Assembly: GCA_032622095.1 (NCBI GenBank)
Contig: CP136066.1
Coordinates: forward strand, 233,248,961-233,312,960
Direction of reading: 5' to 3'
Source of the DNA: Siphonodentalium dalli
Taxonomy: Eukaryota > Mollusca > Scaphopoda > Gadilida > Siphonodentaliidae
DNA length: 64,000 bases
A program made the translations under genes and the position numbers. Numbering within the stretch: the first letter of the stretch is position 1; each line of letters starts with the position of its first letter. Under the pieces are notes generated by a model. The model searched no databases and had not been told where the DNA came from. It saw only the letters and a program-made list of their open reading frames with translations. This document shows, piece after piece, positions 11,602-26,200 of the stretch.

Positions 11602-11820
11602 CTGCAGGACGAATTTTGACAAAATTTGATAAATATGGGTACTTTTGTCCAGGGAGTGTTTTGGACGGGTCAAATCGTGACCCGACCTGACGTTGACCTT
11701 CAAAAAGGTCAAACCAAGGTCAAATCAGGTAAACAGACGGATTTCAACAAAATTTGATACCTAGGGAAACTTTTGTTCGGGGAGTGTTTTGGACAGGTCA
11801 AATCGTGACAATACGTTACT
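11602..11820. repeat. Two diverged copies of a segment of about 129 bp
   Basis: The block around gaattttgacaaaatttgat, ggagtgttttggac, gggtcaaatcgtgac recurs 128-129 bp later as ggatttcaacaaaatttgat, ggagtgttttggac, aggtcaaatcgtgac. The intervening DNA is rich in aaaggtcaaa-type triplets. It lies inside the inserted block. Confidence 0.7.
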
Positions 11821-12688
11821 TTTATAGTAGAGCGGACATACCTATATAGTATATCGGTGAGCATGTTCATACATTTGCCTTTATTCTTGACAAGTCCGTT
11901 TGAATTTGCGTCATGAAGAGAGGGTTTTATTTTGAGTAATATATATCACCCGTTACAACGTTATACACTACCAGCGTTAAACCGTCCAATCTAAATCTTT
12001 AAAAGGCGTACTAATCTTGCGTTTAGATACTACTTATGACATCCACTCGTCGAAAAGTTTTTATCTCAATATCTGATTTTCGGAGTAATTTTCCCCATTC
12101 GATATTCGGTGGAATTTGCCAAATCTGACCCCACCCGACACTAACACTCCCTTGAGCAGGTTGCGTTTATAGTAGAGCGGTCAAATTTTGTAGGCGTACC
12201 TGCAGTATACCGGCGTACATGGTCCTGCGTGAAATTCGCTCCTACATTAGCCCGTTTGAATTTGGGGCTAAAAATCGACTAGTGATAGACTACATAAGTA
12301 TACATATTTATGATATATAGCGTTGTCACGAGTAAACCGTTCCATCTGAAAATTAGAAAATTGCGCTCTAGATGCGCTTGAACACTAGCCATCAGATGGA
12401 CTCGTCAAAAACAATTATCTCGATGTTTGAATTTCCCCCCCTTTGCAATTTTCGTGAATTTTCCTAAAGTCTCAACCCACCCTGACACGTATTCTCCGTT
12501 GGGCATGTTACATTTATAGTATAGCCGTCAAACTTCTGGCACGTACATAAAGTATGTCAACGTACTTGCTACGACATTATCTTGCTCTTTAATCAGCCGG
12601 TGTGGATTTGGCGGGAAAAATAGTTGCAATATTTCCGTACACCGTAACGCGGAAAGTCCTGGGTAAAAACATTTTTAGAGCTCTGTAC

Positions 12689-12690
<2 letters not shown>
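11821..12690. repeat. Diverged tandem repeat, unit about 346 bp, about 2.5 copies
   Basis: The phrase tttatagtagagcgg starts copies at 11821 and 12166; a third (tttatagtatagccg) starts at about 12513. Matching landmarks follow in order: a paired (c)gtac...gtat region, ccgtttgaattt(g), gtaaaccgt(c/t)cca(t)ct, ctcgtc(g)aaaa, and a ccccaccc(g)acac tail. The third copy is truncated before a poly-A tract. The copies are much more diverged than the adjacent 1.7-kb array. Confidence 0.8.

Positions 12691-12692
<2 letters not shown>

Positions 12693-12721
<29 letters not shown>
12693..12721. repeat. Poly-A tract, 29 bp
   Basis: An uninterrupted A run after acttat. It separates the 346-bp repeats from the 1,731-bp satellite. 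On the minus strand (the proposed element orientation) it is poly-T. Confidence 0.95.
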
Positions 12722-12725
<4 letters not shown>

Positions 12726-13440
12726 GGTTTATTCATCCTAGTGTTTAGTGTGTTTGCCAACTATGGGCGGTAACTCTTCAGGGAAAGCGCGGACACAAGT
12801 TTTTATGCCCGTGGGCAGTAGTGCATATCGAGATGTGCATACGGTCTAATTTTCGATGCTCTGCTTCTTATAATTTCCGAGATAATAAAATGACATTTTT
12901 TCAAATAAAGGGAGATAACTCCTCGGTGAAAGTGCGGACAAAATCGTTATGGGCCCTAGGCATAGAACTCATGTACCCCAACATACTTACCAAGTTTTAG
13001 TGTCCTACTTCTTGTACTTTTCGAGTAATAGTGGTTACAAAAGTGTCAAGTATAATAATAATAATAACAATGAAAAATAATCGCAAAAGGGCCATAACTC
13101 CGCCAAGAAACATTGGGCGGAAATCCGGATACCATTATATTTAGTAAACCTTCGATGCCTATATTCGCTAGAGATTTCGCGTTCCTACTGCAATCAGTTT
13201 CTGAGTATTTCGAAATAAACGGAAAACGACCTCAGTAGAAAAACAATATACTTCCTTGGTTACACCATGGAAGTATAATAATAGGGCAAATCATGAGCTG
13301 AATAAATCGCAGTTAAGGGACGGAAAATATGAAGTAGGATGATTATGTCTTTCCCTTAACACGTGTAGGTTGATCTCAAGTGTTTGGAAGTGACCCCACC
13401 CCTGCCTCGAAATTGGGTGACGAGATTTGGAAATAGTCAA

Positions 13441-14225
13441 ACCCGGCCCAAAATGCGATTTTTGAGAGCCCGTAACTCCGTTATTTTCAAATTGATTTTG
13501 AAATTGTTTTGAGTATTGTGATCAGCTAGTTACATTGATTATTTGTTATAAATTTTGTCTGATTCAGAGACGAATAACATTTTGTTTATTGGAATGAATA
13601 TGGGCCCACATTCAAAGTTTGAAGCCCCAAATCTCCGCCAGTTTTTAACGGATTTACAATCTGTTTTCAGTTTTATGATCAACGTGTATGGTAGATGTTA
13701 TATATCAAGTTTCATATGATTCGGAGACGAAATAAATTTTGGTACCCCGGACCACCCCTCCCTTGACCCACAACACTGAACCGACACTGGCAAAATTTGG
13801 CTCATCGCGTGCTCTCTTCAGACCGCACGCATTGGCGTATCAGATGACATCCAAAGTTTGACATCTTCGGAGGAGATGTGATCACAAGCATATGGGGCCA
13901 AATTTGCATTGTTTGAAGGCCCACAACTCTGTCATTTTTCAATGGATTTTCGAAATTTTTTCAGTTTCTAGATCGGTTGGTGGTATGGATGTTATATTCC
14001 AAGTTTCATCCGATTCGGAGAAGAATAAAAAATTGGTACCCCGGACCACCCCTCCCCTGACCCACAACACTGAACCGACACTGGCAAAAGTTGGCCCATC
14101 GCGTGCTCTCTTCAGACCGCACGCATTGGCGTATCAGATGACATCCAAAGTTCTACATCTTCGGAGGAGATGTGCGCACAAGCACATGGGACCAAATTGC
14201 AAACTTTGAGGGCCCGTAACTCTTG
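13441..14225. repeat. Internal degenerate sub-repeats of the 1,731-bp unit (294-bp period in part)
   Basis: Within each unit, ggtaccccggaccacccctc through cttcggaggagatgtg occurs twice, 294 bp apart (13741 and 14035 in copy 1), with high similarity. Seven degenerate phrases of the form gggcc(c/a)(t/g)aactcc mark older sub-units: near 12762, 12911, 13090, 13470, 13627, 13917 and 14211. The long satellite unit was therefore itself built from shorter duplications. The same structure recurs in every copy. Confidence 0.8.
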
Positions 14226-17200
14226 CATTTCTTCTCGGATTACAAAAATCCTTTCCGGTATGGGTTTGTTTTCGTTCAGGGAATCTACATACTTAAATAG
14301 ATGAATGTCTAATAATAAAAAAATTGCGAAAATTTTGCCCCCACCCCAGTGTAAAAATATATGTCCAACCCTGTCAAATTTTCTTCTTCGGACTAAGCTG
14401 ACAACGGTCAACACGACTACAAAAACCAAATACAGTTATCTGGAATGATACGGGAGGACAACAGAGTACAATAAAATAGAGGTTTGCCAACTATGGGCGG
14501 TAACTCTTCAGGGAAAGCGCGGACACAAGTTTTTATGCCCGTGGGCAGTAGTGCATATCGAGATGTGCATACGGTCTAATTTTCGATGCTCTGCTTCTTA
14601 TAATTTCCGAGATAATAAAATGACATTTTTTCAAATAAAGGGAGATAACTCCTCGGTGAAAGTGCGGACAAAATCGTTATGGGCCCTAGGCATAGAACTC
14701 ATGTACCCCAACATACTTACCAAGTTTTAGTGTCCTACTTCTTGTACTTTTCGAGTAATAGTGGTTACAAAAGTGTCAAGTATAATAATAATAATAACAA
14801 TGAAAAATAATCGCAAAAGGGCCATAACTCCGCCAAGAAACATTGGGCGGAAATCCGGATACCATTATATTTAGTAAACCTTCGATGCCTATATTCGCTA
14901 GAGATTTCGCGTTCCTACTGCAATCAGTTTCTGAGTATTTCGAAATAAACGGAAAACGACCTCAGTAGAAAAACAATATACTTCCTTGGTTACACCATGG
15001 AAGTATAATAATAGGGCAAATCATGAGCTGAATAAATCGCAGTTAAGGGACGGAAAATATGAAGTAGGATGATTATGTCTTTCCCTTAACACGTGTAGGT
15101 TGATCTCAAGTGTTTGGAAGTGACCCCACCCCTGCCTCGAAATTGGGTGACGAGATTTGGAAATAGTCAAACCCGGCCCAAAATGCGATTTTTGAGAGCC
15201 CGTAACTCCGTTATTTTCAAATTGATTTTGAAATTGTTTTGAGTATTGTGATCAGCTAGTTACATTGATTATTTGTTATAAATTTTGTCTGATTCAGAGA
15301 CGAATAACATTTTGTTTATTGGAATGAATATGGGCCCACATTCAAAGTTTGAAGCCCCAAATCTCCGCCAGTTTTTAACGGATTTACAATCTGTTTTCAG
15401 TTTTATGATCAACGTGTATGGTAGATGTTATATATCAAGTTTCATATGATTCGGAGACGAAATAAATTTTGGTACCCCGGACCACCCCTCCCTTGACCCA
15501 CAACACTGAACCGACACTGGCAAAATTTGGCTCATCGCGTGCTCTCTTCAGACCGCACGCATTGGCGTATCAGATGACATCCAAAGTTTGACATCTTCGG
15601 AGGAGATGTGATCACAAGCATATGGGGCCAAATTTGCATTGTTTGAAGGCCCACAACTCTGTCATTTTTCAATGGATTTTCGAAATTTTTTCAGTTTCTA
15701 GATCGGTTGGCGGTATGGATGTTATATTCCAAGTTTCATCCGATTCGGAGAAGAATAAAAAATTGGTACCCCCGGACCACCCCTCCCCTGACCCACAACA
15801 CTGAACCGACACTGGCAAAAGTTGGCCCATCGCGTGCTCTCTTCAGACTGCACGCATTGGCGTATCAGATGACATCCAAAGTTCTACATCTTCGGAGGAG
15901 ATGTGCGCACAAGCACATGGGACCAAATTGCAAACTTTGAGGGCCCGTAACTCTTGCATTTCTTCTCGGATTACAAAAATCCTTTCCGGTATGGGTTTGT
16001 TTTCGTTCAGGGAATCTACATACTTAAATAGATGAATGTCTAATAATAAAAAAAATTGCGAAAATTTTGCCCCCACCCCAGTGTAAAAATATATGTCCAA
16101 CCCTGTCAAATTTTCTTCTTCGGACTAAGCTGACAACGGTCAACACGACTACAAAAACCAAATACAGTTATCTGGAATGATACGGGAGGACAACAGAGTA
16201 CAATAAAATAGAGGTTTGCCAACTATGGGCGGTAACTCTTCAGGAAAAGCGCGGACACAAGTTTTTATGCCCGTGGGCAGTAGTGCATATCGAGATGTGC
16301 ATACGGTCTAATTTTCGATGCTCTGCTTCTTATAATTTCCGAGATAATAAAATGACATTTTTTCAAATAAAGGGAGATAACTCCTCGGTGAAAGTGCGGA
16401 CAAAATCGTTATGGGCCCTAGGCATAGAACTCATGTACCCCAACATACTTACCAAGTTTTAGTGTCCTACTTCTTGTACTTTTCGAGTAATAGTGGTTAC
16501 AAAAGTGTCAAGTATAATAATAATAATAACAATGAAAAATAATCGCAAAAGGGCCATAACTCCGCCAAGAAACATTGGGCGGAAATCCGGATACCATTAT
16601 ATTTAGTAAACCTTCGATGCCTATATTCGCTAGAGATTTCGCGTTCCTACTGCAATCAGTTTCTGAGTATTTCGAAATAAACGGAAAACGACCTCAGTAG
16701 AAAAACAATATACTTCCTTGGTTACACCATGGAAGTATAATAATAGGGCAAATCATGAGCTGAATAAATCGCAGTTAAGGGACGGAAAATATGAAGTAGG
16801 ATGATTATGTCTTTCCCTTAACACGTGTAGGTTGATCTCAAGTGTTTGGAAGTGACCCCACCCCTGCCTCGAAATTGGGTGACGAGATTTGGAAATAGTC
16901 AAACCCGGCCCAAAATGCGATTTTTGAGAGCCCGTAACTCCGTTATTTTCAAATTGATTTTGAAATTGTTTTGAGTATTGTGATCAGCTAGTTACATTGA
17001 TTATTTGTTATAAATTTTGTCTGATTCAGAGACGAATAACATTTTGTTTATTGGAATGAATATGGGCCCACATTCAAAGTTTGAAGCCCCAAATCTCCGC
17101 CAGTTTTTAACGGATTTACAATCTGTTTTCAGTTTTATGATCAACGTGTATGGTAGATGTTATATATCAAGTTTCATATGATTCGGAGACGAAATAAATT

Positions 17201-20200
17201 TTGGTACCCCGGACCACCCCTCCCTTGACCCACAACACTGAACCGACACTGGCAAAATTTGGCTCATCGCGTGCTCTCTTCAGACCGCACGCATTGGCGT
17301 ATCAGATGACATCCAAAGTTTGACATCTTCGGAGGAGATGTGATCACAAGCATATGGGGCCAAATTTGCATTGTTTGAAGGCCCACAACTCTGTCATTTT
17401 TCAATGGATTTTCGAAATTTTTTCAGTTTCTAGATCGGTTGGCGGTATGGATGTTATATTCCAAGTTTCATCCGATTCGGAGAAGAATAAAAAATTGGTA
17501 CCCCGGACCACCCCTCCCCTGACCCACAACACTGAACCGACACTGGCAAAAGTTGGCCCATCGCGTGCTCTCTTCAGACCGCACGCATTGGCGTATCAGA
17601 TGACATCCAAAGTTCTACATCTTCGGAGGAGATGTGCGCACAAGCACATGGGACCAAATTGCAAACTTTGAGGGCCCGTAACTCTTGCATTTCTTCTCGG
17701 ATTACAAAAATCCTTTCCGGTATGGGTTTGTTTTCGTTCAGGGAATCTACATACTTAAATAGATGAATGTCTAATAATAAAAAAAATTGCGAAAATTTTG
17801 CCCCCACCCCAGTGTAAAAATATATGTCCAACCCTGTCAAATTTTCTTCTTCGGACTAAGCTGACAACGGTCAACACGACTACAAAAACCAAATACAGTT
17901 ATCTGGAATGATACGGGAGGACAACAGAGTACAATAAAATAGAGGTTTGCCAACTATGGGCGGTAACTCTTCAGGGAAAGCGCGGACACAAGTTTTTATG
18001 CCCGTGGGCAGTAGTGCATATCGAGATGTGCATACGGTCTAATTTTCGATGCTCTGCTTCTTATAATTTCCGAGATAATAAAATGACATTTTTTCAAATA
18101 AAGGGAGATAACTCCTCGGTGAAAGTGCGGACAAAATCGTTATGGGCCCTAGGCATAGAACTCATGTACCCCAACATACTTACCAAGTTTTAGTGTCCTA
18201 CTTCTTGTACTTTTCGAGTAATAGTGGTTACAAAAGTGTCAAGTATAATAATAATAATAACAATGAAAAATAATCGCAAAAGGGCCATAACTCCGCCAAG
18301 AAACATTGGGCGGAAATCCGGATACCATTATATTTAGTAAACCTTCGATGCCTATATTCGCTAGAGATTTCGCGTTCCTACTGCAATCAGTTTCTGAGTA
18401 TTTCGAAATAAACGGAAAACGACCTCAGTAGAAAAACAATATACTTCCTTGGTTACACCATGGAAGTATAATAATAGGGCAAATCATGAGCTGAATAAAT
18501 CGCAGTTAAGGGACGGAAAATATGAAGTAGGATGATTATGTCTTTCCCTTAACACGTGTAGGTTGATCTCAAGTGTTTGGAAGTGACCCCACCCCTGCCT
18601 CGAAATTGGGTGACGAGATTTGGAAATAGTCAAACCCGGCCCAAAATGCGATTTTTGAGAGCCCGTAACTCCGTTATTTTCAAATTGATTTTGAAATTGT
18701 TTTGAGTATTGTGATCAGCTAGTTACATTGATTATTTGTTATAAATTTTGTCTGATTCAGAGACGAATAACATTTTGTTTATTGGAATGAATATGGGCCC
18801 ACATTCAAAGTTTGAAGCCCCAAATCTCCGCCAGTTTTTAACGGATTTACAATCTGTTTTCAGTTTTATGATCAACGTGTATGGTAGATGTTATATATCA
18901 AGTTTCATATGATTCGGAGACGAAATAAATTTTGGTACCCCGGACCACCCCTCCCTTGACCCACAACACTGAACCGACACTGGCAAAATTTGGCTCATCG
19001 CGTGCTCTCTTCAGACCGCACGCATTGGCGTATCAGATGACATCCAAAGTTTGACATCTTCGGAGGAGATGTGATCACAAGCATATGGGGCCAAATTTGC
19101 ATTGTTTGAAGGCCCACAACTCTGTCATTTTTCAATGGATTTTCGAAATTTTTTCAGTTTCTAGATCGGTTGGCGGTATGGATGTTATATTCCAAGTTTC
19201 ATCCGATTCGGAGAAGAATAAAAAATTGGTACCCCGGACCACCCCTCCCCTGACCCACAACACTGAACCGACACTGGCAAAAGTTGGCCCATCGCGTGCT
19301 CTCTTCAGACCGCACGCATTGGCGTATCAGATGACATCCAAAGTTCTACATCTTCGGAGGAGATGTGCGCACAAGCACATGGGACCAAATTGCAAACTTT
19401 GAGGGCCCGTAACTCTTGCATTTCTTCTCGGATTACAAAAATCCTTTCCGGTATGGGTTTGTTTTCGTTCAGGGAATCTACATACTTAAATAGATGAATG
19501 TCTAATAATAAAAAAAATTGCGAAAATTTTGCCCCCACCCCAGTGTAAAAATATATGTCCAACCCTGTCAAATTTTCTTCTTCGGACTAAGCTGACAACG
19601 GTCAACACGACTACAAAAACCAAATACAGTTATCTGGAATGATACGGGAGGACAACAGAGTACAATAAAATAGAGGTTTGCCAACTATGGGCGGTAACTC
19701 TTCAGGGAAAGCGCGGACACAAGTTTTTATGCCCGTGGGCAGTAGTGCATATCGAGATGTGCATACGGTCTAATTTTCGATGCTCTGCTTCTTATAATTT
19801 CCGAGATAATAAAATGACATTTTTTCAAATAAAGGGAGATAACTCCTCGGTGAAAGTGCGGACAAAATCGTTATGGGCCCTAGGCATAGAACTCATGTAC
19901 CCCAACATACTTACCAAGTTTTAGTGTCCTACTTCTTGTACTTTTCGAGTAATAGTGGTTACAAAAGTGTCAAGTATAATAATAATAATAACAATGAAAA
20001 ATAATCGCAAAAGGGCCATAACTCCGCCAAGAAACATTGGGCGGAAATCCGGATACCATTATATTTAGTAAACCTTCGATGCCTATATTCGCTAGAGATT
20101 TCGCGTTCCTACTGCAATCAGTTTCTGAGTATTTCGAAATAAACGGAAAACGACCTCAGTAGAAAAACAATATACTTCCTTGGTTACACCATGGAAGTAT

Positions 20201-23200
20201 AATAATAGGGCAAATCATGAGCTGAATAAATCGCAGTTAAGGGACGGAAAATATGAAGTAGGATGATTATGTCTTTCCCTTAACACGTGTAGGTTGATCT
20301 CAAGTGTTTGGAAGTGACCCCACCCCTGCCTCGAAATTGGGTGACGAGATTTGGAAATAGTCAAACCCGGCCCAAAATGCGATTTTTGAGAGCCCGTAAC
20401 TCCGTTATTTTCAAATTGATTTTGAAATTGTTTTGAGTATTGTGATCAGCTAGTTACATTGATTATTTGTTATAAATTTTGTCTGATTCAGAGACGAATA
20501 ACATTTTGTTTATTGGAATGAATATGGGCCCACATTCAAAGTTTGAAGCCCCAAATCTCCGCCAGTTTTTAACGGATTTACAATCTGTTTTCAGTTTTAT
20601 GATCAACGTGTATGGTAGATGTTATATATCAAGTTTCATATGATTCGGAGACGAAATAAATTTTGGTACCCCGGACCACCCCTCCCTTGACCCACAACAC
20701 TGAACCGACACTGGCAAAATTTGGCTCATCGCGTGCTCTCTTCAGACCGCACGCATTGGCGTATCAGATGACATCCAAAGTTTGACATCTTCGGAGGAGA
20801 TGTGATCACAAGCATATGGGGCCAAATTTGCATTGTTTGAAGGCCCACAACTCTGTCATTTTTCAATGGATTTTCGAAATTTTTTCAGTTTCTAGATCGG
20901 TTGGCGGTATGGATGTTATATTCCAAGTTTCATCCGATTCGGAGAAGAATAAAAAATTGGTACCCCGGACCACCCCTCCCCTGACCCACAACACTGAACC
21001 GACACTGGCAAAAGTTGGCCCATCGCGTGCTCTCTTCAGACCGCACGCATTGGCGTATCAGATGACATCCAAAGTTCTACATCTTCGGAGGAGATGTGCG
21101 CACAAGCACATGGGACCAAATTGCAAACTTTGAGGGCCCGTAACTCTTGCATTTCTTCTCGGATTACAAAAATCCTTTCCGGTATGGGTTTGTTTTCGTT
21201 CAGGGAATCTACATACTTAAATAGATGAATGTCTAATAATAAAAAAAATTGCGAAAATTTTGCCCCCACCCCAGTGTAAAAATATATGTCCAACCCTGTC
21301 AAATTTTCTTCTTCGGACTAAGCTGACAACGGTCAACACGACTACAAAAACCAAATACAGTTATCTGGAATGATACGGGAGGACAACAGAGTACAATAAA
21401 ATAGAGGTTTGCCAACTATGGGCGGTAACTCTTCAGGGAAAGCGCGGACACAAGTTTTTATGCCCGTGGGCAGTAGTGCATATCGAGATGTGCATACGGT
21501 CTAATTTTCGATGCTCTGCTTCTTATAATTTCCGAGATAATAAAATGACATTTTTTCAAATAAAGGGAGATAACTCCTCGGTGAAAGTGCGGACAAAATC
21601 GTTATGGGCCCTAGGCATAGAACTCATGTACCCCAACATACTTACCAAGTTTTAGTGTCCTACTTCTTGTACTTTTCGAGTAATAGTGGTTACAAAAGTG
21701 TCAAGTATAATAATAATAATAACAATGAAAAATAATCGCAAAAGGGCCATAACTCCGCCAAGAAACATTGGGCGGAAATCCGGATACCATTATATTTAGT
21801 AAACCTTCGATGCCTATATTCGCTAGAGATTTCGCGTTCCTACTGCAATCAGTTTCTGAGTATTTCGAAATAAACGGAAAACGACCTCAGTAGAAAAACA
21901 ATATACTTCCTTGGTTACACCATGGAAGTATAATAATAGGGCAAATCATGAGCTGAATAAATCGCAGTTAAGGGACGGAAAATATGAAGTAGGATGATTA
22001 TGTCTTTCCCTTAACACGTGTAGGTTGATCTCAAGTGTTTGGAAGTGACCCCACCCCTGCCTCGAAATTGGGTGACGAGATTTGGAAATAGTCAAACCCG
22101 GCCCAAAATGCGATTTTTGAGAGCCCGTAACTCCGTTATTTTCAAATTGATTTTGAAATTGTTTTGAGTATTGTGATCAGCTAGTTACATTGATTATTTG
22201 TTATAAATTTTGTCTGATTCAGAGACGAATAACATTTTGTTTATTGGAATGAATATGGGCCCACATTCAAAGTTTGAAGCCCCAAATCTCCGCCAGTTTT
22301 TAACGGATTTACAATCTGTTTTCAGTTTTATGATCAACGTGTATGGTAGATGTTATATATCAAGTTTCATATGATTCGGAGACGAAATAAATTTTGGTAC
22401 CCCGGACCACCCCTCCCTTGACCCACAACACTGAACCGACACTGGCAAAATTTGGCTCATCGCGTGCTCTCTTCAGACCGCACGCATTGGCGTATCAGAT
22501 GACATCCAAAGTTTGACATCTTCGGAGGAGATGTGATCACAAGCATATGGGGCCAAATTTGCATTGTTTGAAGGCCCACAACTCTGTCATTTTTCAATGG
22601 ATTTTCGAAATTTTTTCAGTTTCTAGATCGGTTGGCGGTATGGATGTTATATTCCAAGTTTCATCCGATTCGGAGAAGAATAAAAAATTGGTACCCCCGG
22701 ACCACCCCTCCCCTGACCCACAACACTGAACCGACACTGGCAAAAGTTGGCCCATCGCGTGCTCTCTTCAGACTGCACGCATTGGCGTATCAGATGACAT
22801 CCAAAGTTCTACATCTTCGGAGGAGATGTGCGCACAAGCACATGGGACCAAATTGCAAACTTTGAGGGCCCGTAACTCTTGCATTTCTTCTCGGATTACA
22901 AAAATCCTTTCCGGTATGGGTTTGTTTTCGTTCAGGGAATCTACATACTTAAATAGATGAATGTCTAATAATAAAAAAAATTGCGAAAATTTTGCCCCCA
23001 CCCCAGTGTAAAAATATATGTCCAACCCTGTCAAATTTTCTTCTTCGGACTAAGCTGACAACGGTCAACACGACTACAAAAACCAAATACAGTTATCTGG
23101 AATGATACGGGAGGACAACAGAGTACAATAAAATAGAGGTTTGCCAACTATGGGCGGTAACTCTTCAGGGAAAGCGCGGACACAAGTTTTTATGCCCGTG

Positions 23201-26200
23201 GGCAGTAGTGCATATCGAGATGTGCATACGGTCTAATTTTCGATGCTCTGCTTCTTATAATTTCCGAGATAATAAAATGACATTTTTTCAAATAAAGGGA
23301 GATAACTCCTCGGTGAAAGTGCGGACAAAATCGTTATGGGCCCTAGGCATAGAACTCATGTACCCCAACATACTTACCAAGTTTTAGTGTCCTACTTCTT
23401 GTACTTTTCGAGTAATAGTGGTTACAAAAGTGTCAAGTATAATAATAATAATAACAATGAAAAATAATCGCAAAAGGGCCATAACTCCGCCAAGAAACAT
23501 TGGGCGGAAATCCGGATACCATTATATTTAGTAAACCTTCGATGCCTATATTCGCTAGAGATTTCGCGTTCCTACTGCAATCAGTTTCTGAGTATTTCGA
23601 AATAAACGGAAAACGACCTCAGTAGAAAAACAATATACTTCCTTGGTTACACCATGGAAGTATAATAATAGGGCAAATCATGAGCTGAATAAATCGCAGT
23701 TAAGGGACGGAAAATATGAAGTAGGATGATTATGTCTTTCCCTTAACACGTGTAGGTTGATCTCAAGTGTTTGGAAGTGACCCCACCCCTGCCTCGAAAT
23801 TGGGTGACGAGATTTGGAAATAGTCAAACCCGGCCCAAAATGCGATTTTTGAGAGCCCGTAACTCCGTTATTTTCAAATTGATTTTGAAATTGTTTTGAG
23901 TATTGTGATCAGCTAGTTACATTGATTATTTGTTATAAATTTTGTCTGATTCAGAGACGAATAACATTTTGTTTATTGGAATGAATATGGGCCCACATTC
24001 AAAGTTTGAAGCCCCAAATCTCCGCCAGTTTTTAACGGATTTACAATCTGTTTTCAGTTTTATGATCAACGTGTATGGTAGATGTTATATATCAAGTTTC
24101 ATATGATTCGGAGACGAAATAAATTTTGGTACCCCGGACCACCCCTCCCTTGACCCACAACACTGAACCGACACTGGCAAAATTTGGCTCATCGCGTGCT
24201 CTCTTCAGACCGCACGCATTGGCGTATCAGATGACATCCAAAGTTTGACATCTTCGGAGGAGATGTGATCACAAGCATATGGGGCCAAATTTGCATTGTT
24301 TGAAGGCCCACAACTCTGTCATTTTTCAATGGATTTTCGAAATTTTTTCAGTTTCTAGATCGGTTGGCGGTATGGATGTTATATTCCAAGTTTCATCCGA
24401 TTCGGAGAAGAATAAAAAATTGGTACCCCGGACCACCCCTCCCCTGACCCACAACACTGAACCGACACTGGCAAAAGTTGGCCCATCGCGTGCTCTCTTC
24501 AGACCGCACGCATTGGCGTATCAGATGACATCCAAAGTTCTACATCTTCGGAGGAGATGTGCGCACAAGCACATGGGACCAAATTGCAAACTTTGAGGGC
24601 CCGTAACTCTTGCATTTCTTCTCGGATTACAAAAATCCTTTCCGGTATGGGTTTGTTTTCGTTCAGGGAATCTACATACTTAAATAGATGAATGTCTAAT
24701 AATAAAAAAAATTGCGAAAATTTTGCCCCCACCCCAGTGTAAAAATATATGTCCAACCCTGTCAAATTTTCTTCTTCGGACTAAGCTGACAACGGTCAAC
24801 ACGACTACAAAAACCAAATACAGTTATCTGGAATGATACGGGAGGACAACAGAGTACAATAAAATAGAGGTTTGCCAACTATGGGCGGTAACTCTTCAGG
24901 GAAAGCGCGGACACAAGTTTTTATGCCCGTGGGCAGTAGTGCATATCGAGATGTGCATACGGTCTAATTTTCGATGCTCTGCTTCTTATAATTTCCGAGA
25001 TAATAAAATGACATTTTTTCAAATAAAGGGAGATAACTCCTCGGTGAAAGTGCGGACAAAATCGTTATGGGCCCTAGGCATAGAACTCATGTACCCCAAC
25101 ATACTTACCAAGTTTTAGTGTCCTACTTCTTGTACTTTTCGAGTAATAGTGGTTACAAAAGTGTCAAGTATAATAATAATAATAACAATGAAAAATAATC
25201 GCAAAAGGGCCATAACTCCGCCAAGAAACATTGGGCGGAAATCCGGATACCATTATATTTAGTAAACCTTCGATGCCTATATTCGCTAGAGATTTCGCGT
25301 TCCTACTGCAATCAGTTTCTGAGTATTTCGAAATAAACGGAAAACGACCTCAGTAGAAAAACAATATACTTCCTTGGTTACACCATGGAAGTATAATAAT
25401 AGGGCAAATCATGAGCTGAATAAATCGCAGTTAAGGGACGGAAAATATGAAGTAGGATGATTATGTCTTTCCCTTAACACGTGTAGGTTGATCTCAAGTG
25501 TTTGGAAGTGACCCCACCCCTGCCTCGAAATTGGGTGACGAGATTTGGAAATAGTCAAACCCGGCCCAAAATGCGATTTTTGAGAGCCCGTAACTCCGTT
25601 ATTTTCAAATTGATTTTGAAATTGTTTTGAGTATTGTGATCAGCTAGTTACATTGATTATTTGTTATAAATTTTGTCTGATTCAGAGACGAATAACATTT
25701 TGTTTATTGGAATGAATATGGGCCCACATTCAAAGTTTGAAGCCCCAAATCTCCGCCAGTTTTTAACGGATTTACAATCTGTTTTCAGTTTTATGATCAA
25801 CGTGTATGGTAGATGTTATATATCAAGTTTCATATGATTCGGAGACGAAATAAATTTTGGTACCCCGGACCACCCCTCCCTTGACCCACAACACTGAACC
25901 GACACTGGCAAAATTTGGCTCATCGCGTGCTCTCTTCAGACCGCACGCATTGGCGTATCAGATGACATCCAAAGTTTGACATCTTCGGAGGAGATGTGAC
26001 CACAAGCATATGGGGCCAAATTTGCATTGTTTGAAGGCCCACAACTCTGTCATTTTTCAATGGATTTTCGAATTTTTTTCAGTTTCTAGATCGGTTGGCG
26101 GTATGGATGTTATATTCCAAGTTTCATCCGATTCGGAGAAGAATAAAAAATTGGTACCCCGGACCACCCCTCCCCTGACCCACAACACTGAACCTACACT

